Source: Balneola sp. MJW-20
Lineage (GTDB): Bacteria > Bacteroidota > Rhodothermia > Balneolales > Balneolaceae
Assembly (NCBI RefSeq): GCF_040811775.1
Contig: NZ_JBFNXW010000001.1
Location: forward strand, 744,001-808,000
Direction of reading: 5' to 3'
Length of the DNA stretch: 64,000 nt
Shown: positions 43,393 to 52,469 of the stretch, piece after piece
Layout: each line of letters starts with the position of its first letter
Position numbering within the stretch: position 1 is the stretch's first letter
Notes under the pieces: model-generated
What the model saw: only the letters and a program-made list of their open reading frames with translations
What the model was told of the DNA's origin: nothing
The model's database searches: none
Translations under genes and position numbers: made by a program

Positions 43393-45186
43393 TTAAATTT
43401 CAGCCAGTTCTTCTTCAAGTATTTGTTTGTTGTACATGGCTGTGTATTGGCCATTTCTGTCTATAAGTTCCTGATGGGTACCGGATTCCACGATCTTTCC
43501 ATCTTCAAGATAATATATTTTGTCCGCGTCTTTAATGGTTGAAACCCGATGGCTTATCATTATCGTTGTACGACCCTTCAGTTCATTTTTCAAATGCCTC
43601 AAAATCGCGTCTTCCGTTTTTGTATCCACCGCACTCAGCGAGTCATCAAATATCAGGATTTTGGGGTCTTTTATGAGTGCACGCGCTATCGCTGTCCGCT
43701 GTTTTTGTCCTCCCGACAAGGTTATTCCTCTTTCTCCTAACATTGTCTTAAATTTTTTCTCAAAATCCAAAATATTATCCCTTACCTGCGCTTTTTCTGC
43801 TGCATCTTCAATATCGGATTCCGTTGCATCCTGCACCCCAAAGGCAATGTTATCTCCTATGGAATCAGAAAATAAAAAGGTTTCCTGCGGAACAAAACCG
43901 ATCGCCTGTCTGAGGTTTTTCAGGGACCATTCTCTGAGATCATGACCATCCAGCAGGATCTCCCCTTCAGATGGATCAAACAGTCTCGGTATCATCTGCA
44001 CCAAAGTTGATTTACCGGAACCGGTGCGGCCCACGATCGCAACATTCTCCCCTTTGTTGATCTTCATGTTCAGACCATTAAGAACATATTCATCCGTATC
44101 TGGATATTTAAAGGATACATTCCTGAACTCTATAGTGCCATTGATCTCACTTTCCAGCTTTCCTTCTTCATGTTCGATCTCCGGATCAATGTTCATGATC
44201 TCCTGAATTCGGTTCCACGAGGCGAGTGACCGCTGAAAACGATTGGTCGTGTAACCCAGAGCAGCGACAGGCCAGGTCAGATACGCAACATAGATAAGGA
44301 ATTCGGCAATATTACCCACGGTAAGTGTACCCTCGATAACCATTGAGCCGCCTTTCCAGATCACAATGATAAGGGAAATACCGATCAGAAAGTTAAGGCC
44401 CGGATGAAACAGAGATTCTATAAGATCCAGTTTCAGTTTCTTTTTTCGGTAATTCTCGCTTTCTGCTTCGAACTTCTCCTGTTCATGAGCTCCGCGATTG
44501 TATGCTTTAATAAGTCTGATACTGGAAAAAGCTTCTTTGGCTTTTCCTGCTAAGACCGAGTACTGTTCCTGGATGACGGTTGACTGACTGTGTATGAATC
44601 CGGTGATCCAGTAGGCAAACAGGGAAATAAAGGGTAAAGGGATCAAAGCCCAGAGCATCAATTCTTTATTCACGATCAGCATCATAGTGATAACAAAGCC
44701 CGCCCGCGTTATGGTATTGATACTGTACATGATCACAGGACCATAATATTCTCTGACCTTACCTATATCTTCAGTGGCTCTGACGTATATCTCACCAGAA
44801 GAATATTTAGCATAGAATCGTTGAGGAAGACTGATGAGTTTTTTTAACACATCATTACGGATATCAAATTCGACCTTTCTTGAAGAAACTATCAGTGTTT
44901 GGCGGGTCGCAAAAAGCAAGATACCATAAAGCAATACCATACCGACCAGAATTCCTGAATTCTTAGCTAGTATCCACCCTGCTTCGGTGTTAAAAAGTGT
45001 GTTCAGTATGGAATCAGCGGCCTGATAATCCTGGTTTCCCAGTTTTTCCACTTCATCCATGGTTCTGCGGATCATTACCGGGATCCAAACGAGGAAAAAG
45101 TTAGCACCCGTCAGGAACAAGGTGCCAAGAATCGTGGCACCCTTATACTTTTTCAGATATTTATTTAATTCCTTAAGTGCGCCCAA
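43393..45186 (-). CDS. ABC exporter half-transporter (degenerate Walker B Asp)
   Basis: This 597-residue protein has a transmembrane domain (residues ~15-320) and ATPase domain (~345-585). Walker A is VGRTGSGKSTL, the signature is canonical LSGGQ, and the H-loop is ISHRVSTI. Walker B reads ILIFDDSLSAVD: the catalytic Glu is replaced by Asp515, the codon being GAC at 43642-43644. This is the hallmark of the degenerate-site subunit in heterodimeric exporters such as TM287, BmrC or LmrC. The signature of the 592-residue gene (LSMGQ) would form the other half of that weak site. It lies 67 bases upstream of the RNase Z gene. Confidence 0.9.
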   Translation of the reverse strand: MGALKELNKYLKKYKGATILGTLFLTGANFFLVWIPVMIRRTMDEVEKLGNQDYQAADSILNTLFNTEAGWILAKNSGILVGMVLLYGILLFATRQTLIVSSRKVEFDIRNDVLKKLISLPQRFYAKYSSGEIYVRATEDIGKVREYYGPVIMYSINTITRAGFVITMMLIVNKELMLWALIPLPFISLFAYWITGFIHSQSTVIQEQYSVLAGKAKEAFSSIRLIKAYNRGAHEQEKFEAESENYRKKKLKLDLIESLFHPGLNFLIGISLIIVIWKGGSMVIEGTLTVGNIAEFLIYVAYLTWPVAALGYTTNRFQRSLASWNRIQEIMNIDPEIEHEEGKLESEINGTIEFRNVSFKYPDTDEYVLNGLNMKINKGENVAIVGRTGSGKSTLVQMIPRLFDPSEGEILLDGHDLREWSLKNLRQAIGFVPQETFLFSDSIGDNIAFGVQDATESDIEDAAEKAQVRDNILDFEKKFKTMLGERGITLSGGQKQRTAIARALIKDPKILIFDDSLSAVDTKTEDAILRHLKNELKGRTTIMISHRVSTIKDADKIYYLEDGKIVESGTHQELIDRNGQYTAMYNKQILEEELAEI

Positions 45187-45205
45187 ATCAGTTTCCGGCT
45201 ATAAG

Positions 45206-46234
45206 TTATTCTGAGTATTTCTTAACCCAGTGCTTTCCTAATTTGATACCAGACAGATAAGCAGATTCCACGTCGTTTCCGTTCATATATGACCCTACCA
45301 ATGCTAAAGGCGAATCATTTCCCTGTATTTCCATGAAGTCGTGTGGCAGCGGATTGATCACTCTGGAATATTTCCAGCGCTGAAGCTGACTCCATTCGGG
45401 TAATCCGGCCCAGCCCCCCAGTAATTCAGAAAGCTTATCCAGCATCATGTCCTGCACTTTCTGAGGATCTTCTTCCAGATTCTTACGAGCGAAGTCATAA
45501 GAAGAATGTATTACCAGTGCTGATTCTCCCGTTTCTCTTTTGGTGGTTTCATTGGATATCCAGCTGATCACTTCATCCTCACATCGCATCGCATTCCATT
45601 CCGGCAATTCTGTATCACCGTAGCCTGCGATCAGAGCAAACTGAGGGTGATACTCCACCTCATCGATCTCTCGCACGAGTTTCAGGGTCTCCACTTCATC
45701 AATAGTGGTATTGAGGATCGCATATGCTTGCTTTGAAGGGGTACCGATGATTACTGCATCTACGCCTTCGGTTTCGGAAGTTGGAAAATTCAGCATCCAG
45801 GTTCTCTTCTTTCTGCGATCTTCACCGATATGAGTAAGACCACTCACCTTAGAGCCTCTTCTGACATCCATGTAGCGTGAAAGGAATTTACCGACGCTAT
45901 TCAGTCCTTCAGGAGCAATATAAAATGCCTCTTTTTTGTCCAGAGCACTTACTTTTCCATGGCTGTCGCGGAATACAAATTTCCCTCTCCACTCTTTGAC
46001 CAGATCGCGGTCCATGAGTTCTACCAGGAATTTCTGAAATGCAGGAGTAGAAGCCTCAAGGTAAGATATACCGTGGTCAAGCTTAACGTCCAGATCTTTG
46101 CCTGCATAGCGTGTTGCCAGTCTGCCCCCAAACCCATTACTCTTTTCAAATACTACCACTTCGTGGCCTGCATTAGCCAGTTCCCTTCCGGCTGCCAATC
46201 CGGCTATTCCGGCACCGATTATCGCGATCTTCAT
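45206..46234 (-). CDS. Renalase-like FAD/NAD(P)-dependent oxidoreductase
   Basis: This 342-residue protein starts with the Rossmann dinucleotide motif IAIIGAGIAGLAAGRELANAGHEV, then VVFEKSNGFGGRLATR, the FAD-binding G-G-R pattern of amine oxidase and renalase groups. LDHGISYLEA and, near the C-terminus, LALVGSYMNGNDVESAYLSG (second FAD site) follow. Bacterial renalases oxidise dihydro-NAD(P) isomers; other members are of unknown role. The length fits bacterial renalase. It is between the AtuA-like gene (32-base gap) and an ABC half-transporter (19-base gap), likely in one transcript. Confidence 0.82.
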   Translation of the reverse strand: MKIAIIGAGIAGLAAGRELANAGHEVVVFEKSNGFGGRLATRYAGKDLDVKLDHGISYLEASTPAFQKFLVELMDRDLVKEWRGKFVFRDSHGKVSALDKKEAFYIAPEGLNSVGKFLSRYMDVRRGSKVSGLTHIGEDRRKKRTWMLNFPTSETEGVDAVIIGTPSKQAYAILNTTIDEVETLKLVREIDEVEYHPQFALIAGYGDTELPEWNAMRCEDEVISWISNETTKRETGESALVIHSSYDFARKNLEEDPQKVQDMMLDKLSELLGGWAGLPEWSQLQRWKYSRVINPLPHDFMEIQGNDSPLALVGSYMNGNDVESAYLSGIKLGKHWVKKYSE

Positions 46235-46266
46235 GTATGTTCTTCCTGAATTGAGTATTTATAAAT

Positions 46267-47637
46267 TTATTCTGATTCGTAGACCGTAACTCTGGGGCGT
46301 ACGGCTTTCTTGTCTAAAAGCGCCGGCCAGTAAGCGACTACTTCGCTTGCTTTAGGTCTTCCGCCTGCAAACCCGGTAACTCCGCTTGGACCTGTAAGAA
46401 TCAGCGGAGCTACTTCCATACCGAATCGGTTCAGATCATTTCTTGATTTACCTGAAAGCGAAATCCGCATTTGGATCTCATCCAGATCTCCGGAGTCTTC
46501 GTCTATTGTGACCGGTTTCTCCGAATTTCCGTTGTAACCAATATATTCTTTTCTGAACTCATCGAATTCGAGTCCAAGGTTCTGTGCTCTTTTCTCTAAA
46601 ATATCAGCCCCTGCCTGCGCTTTTTCCAGAGCATCCGGCCAGCAGTAAACCAAAGTAGCAGCCAGCTTATAGCCATAGTTATAACTTGCCGATACTTTAT
46701 AGGTAGGAGTATCGGGAGTTCCTTTGATACCCGTTACCCTCACTCGGTTCGGAGCATCCTCCTCTACCTGAATGGAAGTGAAATCTGCGATCACATCCGG
46801 AGTGATATACTCTTTAGGGTCACCGATCTCATAAAGAAGCTGTTCTTTAACGGTCATGGCGCTTACCAGACCTCCGGTATTTTCATGTTTGGTCACATAG
46901 AATTCCCCACCGGGGTACGCTTCAATGATCGGAAAGCCGATCTCAGCGAAATTATCCACGGTCTTCCAGTCGGTAAAATTACCTCCGGAGACTTGTGCTC
47001 CGCATTCTATGAGATGACCAGCTACCGTCCCGGTCGCCATTTTATCAAAATCATCATAGTCCCAGCCGAACTCATGGATCATAGGTGCAAGTGTAAGCCC
47101 GGTATCGGTTACTCTTCCGGTTATGATCACGTTTGCGCCCTTTTCCAGTGCTTCGACCACCGGTTTACAGCCAAAATAGATGTTAGCACTCAGCAGATCA
47201 TCCTTAACCTGACTGATCGGTCTTCCGTCATCCATATTGGACATTTTGTGTCCATCTGCAATAAGTCTTTCAATGTCTGAAAGTATATCATCGCCATCCA
47301 CCACGGCAACCTTTAAGCCACTGAAGCCTTTTTCCTTTGCTTTTTTCAGGATCTCATCCTTGCAAGCGTTAGGATTGACTCCACCGGCATTACTGATCAC
47401 CCTAATACCGTCATTCATGATCTCCGGCATGATCTCATCTACCACCCCTACAAAATCACGTGCGTAGCCCCAGTCCGGATTCTTCATTCTCTGTTTTTGC
47501 ATGATCGACATGGTGACCTCTGCAAGGTAATCCATCACCAGGTAGTCGATCGGACCGTTACGAACCTGATCGATCGGAGCTTTGGGAAGATCTCCCCAGA
47601 AACCCTGACCTGATGCAATACGGATAAAATCTTTCAT
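46267..47637 (-). CDS. AtuA-like (DUF1446) family protein
   Basis: This 456-residue protein matches the DUF1446/AtuA family. Marks include FIRIASGQGFWGDLPKA at the N-terminus, IRVISNAGGVNPNACKDEI, NVIITGRVTDTGLTLAPMIHEFGWD and GTVAGHLIECGAQVSGGNFTDW, all strongly conserved in the family. In Pseudomonas, AtuA is encoded with acyclic terpene utilisation genes but its reaction is unknown. No acyl-CoA carboxylase or terpene gene is nearby, so a terpene role is not supported here. It is the first gene after a strong terminator, followed by a renalase-like gene. Confidence 0.85.
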   Translation of the reverse strand: MKDFIRIASGQGFWGDLPKAPIDQVRNGPIDYLVMDYLAEVTMSIMQKQRMKNPDWGYARDFVGVVDEIMPEIMNDGIRVISNAGGVNPNACKDEILKKAKEKGFSGLKVAVVDGDDILSDIERLIADGHKMSNMDDGRPISQVKDDLLSANIYFGCKPVVEALEKGANVIITGRVTDTGLTLAPMIHEFGWDYDDFDKMATGTVAGHLIECGAQVSGGNFTDWKTVDNFAEIGFPIIEAYPGGEFYVTKHENTGGLVSAMTVKEQLLYEIGDPKEYITPDVIADFTSIQVEEDAPNRVRVTGIKGTPDTPTYKVSASYNYGYKLAATLVYCWPDALEKAQAGADILEKRAQNLGLEFDEFRKEYIGYNGNSEKPVTIDEDSGDLDEIQMRISLSGKSRNDLNRFGMEVAPLILTGPSGVTGFAGGRPKASEVVAYWPALLDKKAVRPRVTVYESE

Positions 47638-47706
47638 AAGATAAGAAGGTGATTTCGATGATTTTTTGGGTTCGGAATATCGGGATTATTTCCATCCATT
47701 TGAAAT

Positions 47707-47738
47707 AAAAAAACCCACTTCCTTAGGAAGCGGGTTTT
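47707..47738 (-). terminator. Intrinsic terminator after the amidohydrolase trio
   Basis: A stem of 47710-47722 with 47726-47738, including one G-T wobble on the minus strand, has a 3-base loop and is followed by seven T on the minus strand. It lies 15 bases after the last amidohydrolase stop. Confidence 0.88.
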
Positions 47739-47752
47739 GAAGATTTTTGAGA

Positions 47753-49066
47753 TCATTTATTCACCGCATCGCGGTCCAGAAACTCTTCATAGAGCTGAAT
47801 ATGCCGGCTGTCCATCGGGATCTTATATCCCTTGATGAATACCTGTTCGATCTGGGAAAGGGGCTCAAAAGGATCTCCATCTGATATCAGCAGGTTTGCC
47901 TGCTTGCCCTCCTCCAGTGAACCCAGCAGGTCTTCCACACCAAAGATCTCGGCTGCATTGATCGTGATAGCTTTAAGTGCTTCCTCCTTGCCTAATCCGT
48001 AAGTAGCCGCATAACCGGCATTGAAAGGTGCATTTCGCACGTTTTCAGTCTCACCGGTGGCAATGGCTACTTTTACTCCTGCTTCATGCAGCAAGCCTGG
48101 ATTCTGATAAGGACGCTGATAATTGTCGTATCCTCTGGTAGGGGTATAAAGTGTATTCACCAGACATGGAATTCCGGCTTCAGCGATCTCTTCAGCAACC
48201 CTCCAGCCTTCATTTACTCCATAAAAAATAAAGCGCATATCATCCTGGTCTTTGGTCCATTCAATGGCATCCAGGATTTCCTGTTCGCGGTTAACGCCTA
48301 TGATCACCGGAATCCCGCCATTGATAACTTCGCGCATGGCTTCCATCCGGGGGTCTTTATCCGGACGCTTTTTCCCACCAGGATCATTGGTATAAGCAGT
48401 CATCATCTGGTCGTAGAACCGGGCCTTATCAAGGTATTCATTAATTTCTTTGATCTCCCTTTCGTAAGCCTCTTTGATCTCCTTATCACTTCGGTTATCC
48501 CACCATCCCCTACGATTTGCAGATGGCAAAGACATTACAAGTGCAGCACTTTTCTTTACCGCCATGGAATCCGGAGAATATCCCCAGAGATCCATGAGTG
48601 CAGCTTTACCGGAAATGATCCCGGAAGAAGGTGCTGATATTACGGTAGTAACGCCGCTTACTCTCGTGACGGGCACGGCCGCACTGTGAGGATTGAATGC
48701 AGTAAAAGCCAGCATATTTGGATTTAGCTGCCCTATTTCCTGATTATCTACTGTCACCGGTACTGCACTGATCTCGACCAGTCCCAGCGAGGTTCTGGAA
48801 TCTATAAAACCGGGGTAAATATGTTTTCCGGAGGCATCGATCCTTTCATAATCAGAGCTTATACGTGCATTTTCACCCACAAAGGTGATCTTTTCACCAT
48901 CTATCAGCAGTACTCCGTCTTCTATGGTACCGTTGGTTACGGTATGAATAGTACCTCCGGTAATGGCGTATTTTCCAAATCCAGGTTTATCTGTGATCTG
49001 AGCAGTGGCAGACTGAACACCCAACACTACTATACAGACCCATATGTTGAATAGTAATTTCTTCAT
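47753..49066 (-). CDS. Exported amidohydrolase-fold protein, all metal ligands lost
   Basis: This 437-residue protein has a signal peptide (MKKLLFNIWV to TAQ) and a good AAGGAG site, so I start at 49066; a longer frame to 49195 would run back into the previous gene. The fold is amidohydrolase-like: AITGGTIHTVTNG at the start, KHIYPGFIDSRTS, and the closing LGSLEEGKQANLLISDGDPFE. But the HxH site reads S90-R-T-S, and the positions of the later His and Asp ligands read GVNREQE, FYGVNEG and ATGETEN. It therefore cannot bind metal in the usual way. It is third in a tandem of three paralogues, of which only the middle gene has intact ligands. It may be a structural or regulatory partner. Confidence 0.85.
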   Translation of the reverse strand: MKKLLFNIWVCIVVLGVQSATAQITDKPGFGKYAITGGTIHTVTNGTIEDGVLLIDGEKITFVGENARISSDYERIDASGKHIYPGFIDSRTSLGLVEISAVPVTVDNQEIGQLNPNMLAFTAFNPHSAAVPVTRVSGVTTVISAPSSGIISGKAALMDLWGYSPDSMAVKKSAALVMSLPSANRRGWWDNRSDKEIKEAYEREIKEINEYLDKARFYDQMMTAYTNDPGGKKRPDKDPRMEAMREVINGGIPVIIGVNREQEILDAIEWTKDQDDMRFIFYGVNEGWRVAEEIAEAGIPCLVNTLYTPTRGYDNYQRPYQNPGLLHEAGVKVAIATGETENVRNAPFNAGYAATYGLGKEEALKAITINAAEIFGVEDLLGSLEEGKQANLLISDGDPFEPLSQIEQVFIKGYKIPMDSRHIQLYEEFLDRDAVNK

Positions 49067-49076
49067 CTTTGTCTCC

Positions 49077-50468
49077 TTATTCTTGTAGTGTTGATTCTTC
49101 CAGCAGGTAAAACGCATCTTCCATGCAGGATTGCTCCTGGCGCCCGCTGATGATCTTTTCAAAATTCTGTGCACTGTCGTAATCAGCATCCACACTTACC
49201 TCAATACGCTGGTCATCTGCATCCGTTTCGCGATCAAAGTATTTCGTACCATCAACAAAGGTCATTTCATTGATACTGTAGATGGAAAGCGGATGACCAC
49301 TCCAGAGTGAAAGATCCCCCTGTTTACCTTCTTCAATACTTCCCACTTTATCATCTATCCCCAGCTGTTTGGCCGGATTTAATGTGATCATTTTTATAGC
49401 ATCATTCTCAGAGGTCATTCCATATCGCACTGTTTTAGCAGCCTCGTGGTTCAGATGACGGATCAGTTCGTTGGAATCTGAATTAATGGATGCAACCACT
49501 CCGTTAGCATTCAGTATCGAAGCGTTAAATGCCGTAGAGTAATAAACCTCAAATTTATAGGCCCACCAATCAGAGAAGACTGAGGCATGAGCTCCATTCT
49601 TAGCCAGCTCGGGCGCTACTTTAAATGCTTCATTCGCATGCTGGAAGGTATAATTCTTGATCCCGTAGTCGTTGAAGACCCTCATTAGCATCAGGATCTC
49701 ATCCGAACGATAGGAATGACAATGTACCAGGATCTCTCCTTCTATAATATCGAGCAACACCTCATATCGCAGGTTTTCAGCTACGGGTACCGGAGGCGTT
49801 CCCCTTCGGCGGCGATCATATCTTGCCTTGGCTTCCAGATATTCTTCACGATTTCGTTTATAATCCAGTGCCTCATCAAAGTGATCCCTTATCACCTGTT
49901 CAACACCCATACGTGTCCTGGGCTGGACCCCATTACCCTGGCCGTGTACACGGGTAGGGTTCTCACCCAGCGCAAACTTGATGGTGCGCGGAGCGTCCTG
50001 AAAACGCAGACCGTCCTGATCGCTTCCATATCGAAGCTTCAGAGTTTCCCCCTGACCACCGATCACATTCGCAGAGCCGTGCATCAGATGGATACTGGTT
50101 ACGCCACCGGCCAAAGCACGATAGATAGCCACATCATAAGGGTCTACCGATTCTTCCATGGTCACTTCCGCAGTAACCGGGTTTCTTCCTTCATTTGTAT
50201 CAACCGTATTGAGGTGAGAGTGCGCGTCGATGATACCCGGCATAAGAAACTTACCGGTGGCATCTATGGTCATAACACCCTTCGGGGCAGTAAGGTCCTG
50301 ACCGATCTCGCGAATAATTCCGTCTTCAACCAGAACATCCGTATTTTCAAGATCACCGTTGGTAACAGTGATGACCGTTGCATTTTTGATCAGGACTGAC
50401 CCGGCCTCCTGTGCCCGGAGATCAGCGCCAAATGCGATCAAAAATAATATGATAAATAACTTCTTCAT
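49077..50468 (-). CDS. Exported amidohydrolase (imidazolonepropionase-like), metal site intact
   Basis: This 463-residue protein has a signal peptide (ending LRAQ) and an AGGAG site upstream. It keeps the amidohydrolase ligands: DAHSH (His83, His85), LVHCHSYRSDE, FQHANEAF and the Asp in INSDSNE. After the active site, KMITLNPAKQLGIDDKVGSIEEGKQGDLSLW is the usual closing pattern. It should be a periplasmic zinc or similar metal hydrolase of a cyclic amide or peptide-like substrate, which cannot be named from sequence. Paralogous pseudo-enzymes lie 11 bases upstream and 10 bases downstream, so the three may form a complex. Confidence 0.88.
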   Translation of the reverse strand: MKKLFIILFLIAFGADLRAQEAGSVLIKNATVITVTNGDLENTDVLVEDGIIREIGQDLTAPKGVMTIDATGKFLMPGIIDAHSHLNTVDTNEGRNPVTAEVTMEESVDPYDVAIYRALAGGVTSIHLMHGSANVIGGQGETLKLRYGSDQDGLRFQDAPRTIKFALGENPTRVHGQGNGVQPRTRMGVEQVIRDHFDEALDYKRNREEYLEAKARYDRRRRGTPPVPVAENLRYEVLLDIIEGEILVHCHSYRSDEILMLMRVFNDYGIKNYTFQHANEAFKVAPELAKNGAHASVFSDWWAYKFEVYYSTAFNASILNANGVVASINSDSNELIRHLNHEAAKTVRYGMTSENDAIKMITLNPAKQLGIDDKVGSIEEGKQGDLSLWSGHPLSIYSINEMTFVDGTKYFDRETDADDQRIEVSVDADYDSAQNFEKIISGRQEQSCMEDAFYLLEESTLQE

Positions 50469-50479
50469 GTTTTGATCTC

Positions 50480-51829
50480 CTATTGAATATTATAAATAGT
50501 ACCGTTGGATACGGTGTGCAATAATTCGGCTTTTTCTTCGGTGAAAGGCAGACTGTATATCTGGAAACTGGCGTTCATACCTTTTTTCACAGATCCGAAG
50601 TTAGACTCAATGCCTAGTATCTCTGCCGTATTAATGGTCATATATTGCAATAATTCTTCCATACTAAGACCACCTTCTTCCAGCAACACGCTTACATTCT
50701 CTTTGAGATCCTTGATAGAAGTTCCGTTAGACGCAAAGCCTACGTTGATACCTTCATCCATAAGAATACGAATGTTCTTTACCTCAGCCATCCAGGCTTT
50801 CAGCTGACGCTCACGATAGTTCTGCTCTTCTTCTGAGATCTCTGATCCCTCTTCTTCTTCCGAGTCATCCTCGTCGGCTTCATCGTCCGACTCTTTTTTA
50901 GACTCCGTATACCATTCCGGAGCTTCAGACAGATCCAGACTTGCGAGAACGGAAATGTTTCTTTCTTTCAGTTCATCTGTAAGTTTATAGGCTTCTTCAC
51001 CTGATATCAGTACCAGAGAAAATCCAAACTGATCCTGTAAGCGAAACAATCTTTCTATGTCATCCTCCGAGTCCGTATAGAAATACAAAGGTTTTTCATT
51101 GTTGACGAGTGGAAACATTGATTCGAGCACTCTGTCTCTTTCAGGTGCGGAAATACTTCCGTCTTCCTCATAGTATTGAATATGATCCTGCAGCGCGGTT
51201 GCATCAAACATTACCTGTCGGAATTTCGCCATAACCCCCATTAACGTGGAGGGATATGCTCCGGAGTTCCATCCTCCGGGTGCCGGACTGAACGAACCTA
51301 CCAATCCAATGGATTCTCTGTACAAACCTGTTGATTCATAGCTATCTGAAAGCATAAATACTTCCAGCTGACCAGGTAGCATATATCCTTTCAATCCCAA
51401 CCCGGCAGTAGTAAAGCCTGAGTGGATCCAGTTTTCAAAATCTTTGTCCTCCGTTAGCAGAATAGAGGGCCTACGCTCCGGCTGTACTCCTGCACGATCA
51501 TAGGGTGGGTTACCAGGTTCCGGTAATGGTCTCAGATTATCAGGCTGATCGGGACTGCCTATAGTAGTATGACCGTCGATAAATCCAGGGTAAACATGCA
51601 GAGAATCTCCGCCGTCTATTACAAAGGCATCGAAGGGAATTACAGTATTTGTGCCGACCGATTCTATTACCCCATTACGCCACACAATTGTAGCTGATTC
51701 AGTAACAGATCCATCGGAGTTATGAAGAGTAACATTAGTGAGCGCCTGCGCTGGTGTGTCCTGGGAGTATCCAGGCTGGATAGCAATTAATACCAGCAGC
51801 AGTGCCAGATAGTAACGAATAGTTTTCAT
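50480..51829 (-). CDS. Exported amidohydrolase-fold protein, degenerate metal site
   Basis: This 449-residue protein has a signal peptide (ending YSQD) and a GAGGTG site 6 bases before the ATG. The amidohydrolase frame is clear: PGFIDGHTTIGSPD, ITINTAEILGIESNFGSVKKGMNASFQI at the end. The HxH site reads G86-H87-T-T, keeping one of the two His, and later ligand positions have FYTDSED, LISGEEA and FASNGTS, with Asn for the Asp. It also has an acidic patch (EADEDDSEEEEGSE, ~residues 325-340). It is first of the three paralogues, probably non-catalytic. Confidence 0.85.
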   Translation of the reverse strand: MKTIRYYLALLLVLIAIQPGYSQDTPAQALTNVTLHNSDGSVTESATIVWRNGVIESVGTNTVIPFDAFVIDGGDSLHVYPGFIDGHTTIGSPDQPDNLRPLPEPGNPPYDRAGVQPERRPSILLTEDKDFENWIHSGFTTAGLGLKGYMLPGQLEVFMLSDSYESTGLYRESIGLVGSFSPAPGGWNSGAYPSTLMGVMAKFRQVMFDATALQDHIQYYEEDGSISAPERDRVLESMFPLVNNEKPLYFYTDSEDDIERLFRLQDQFGFSLVLISGEEAYKLTDELKERNISVLASLDLSEAPEWYTESKKESDDEADEDDSEEEEGSEISEEEQNYRERQLKAWMAEVKNIRILMDEGINVGFASNGTSIKDLKENVSVLLEEGGLSMEELLQYMTINTAEILGIESNFGSVKKGMNASFQIYSLPFTEEKAELLHTVSNGTIYNIQ

Positions 51830-51915
51830 AGCACCTCTTAATTATAGTTTACAGTGCCCTAAGAACTATAATTCAAGAGACTATTTAAAGCCTTAGCCTT
51901 CTAAAAAATGTAAAT

Positions 51916-52461
51916 TTAGAGTATGGCTATTTCTGAGAAACCGGCCGCTTCTTTAATTTTGTTTAATTGTCCGCTGAATTCATTCAGGGACTCGTCCAGT
52001 ATTGTTACGATCCTGTTTCTGTCGATAACCGCCATAGCAAATCCGCGGTATCCTTCTTCTTCTTTACGGACCGCAACCTGATCCAGTACTGATAATTCTT
52101 CTATCCTCTGATGTGCATTTCTCAGTGCGAAAATAAAAGACTCTTCTTCCATGGACCTATCCCCTTCCAGTATAAGCTCCATTCGGATGTTTTCAACTTT
52201 GTCACCAATGAATTTTTCAAGTAACATTCGCGCTTCTTTTTCGGCCGTAAGTGAAGCATTTAAAGAATCACCGGAGATGGTGGTGGCAGCCGCCATAAAA
52301 CTGAGACTATCTGCATTGACACCATTACTATTATACCAAGAAGGAAAATTATTCGAAGTACTATCCGATTCCTGGACAGACTGAGTAGTTTGTTGTGTGG
52401 GTGAACAGGCCTGAACGAAGATGATTAGTAACAGGAACAGGCTGTAATAAATGATTTTCAT
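51916..52461 (-). CDS. LPP20-like lipoprotein
   Basis: This 181-residue protein has a lipoprotein signal with lipobox VQAC. The mature part begins with a Ser/Thr-rich linker and then FPSWYNSNG, SFMAAATTISGDSLNASLTAEKEARMLLEKFI, the pattern of LPP20-type and related lipoproteins ('W-Y ... A ... A ... A-x-x-A-R'). The rest is helix plus strands including GFAMAVIDRNRIVTIL. Function is unknown. It lies 8 bases after the HtrA-like gene, so the two may be cotranscribed; the 86-base gap to the next gene shows no clear terminator. Confidence 0.72.
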   Translation of the reverse strand: MKIIYYSLFLLLIIFVQACSPTQQTTQSVQESDSTSNNFPSWYNSNGVNADSLSFMAAATTISGDSLNASLTAEKEARMLLEKFIGDKVENIRMELILEGDRSMEEESFIFALRNAHQRIEELSVLDQVAVRKEEEGYRGFAMAVIDRNRIVTILDESLNEFSGQLNKIKEAAGFSEIAIL

Positions 52462-52469
52462 CAGGGATA

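Noticed and set aside
49067..49195. N-terminal extension of the third amidohydrolase into the second gene
   Set aside because: It overlaps the upstream gene and lacks a signal peptide; the ATG at 49066 has an AAGGAG site and signal peptide.
49716..50399. 227-residue open frame on the plus strand inside the middle amidohydrolase gene
   Set aside because: It is antisense to a well supported gene with signal peptide and ribosome site; no homology pattern is visible.
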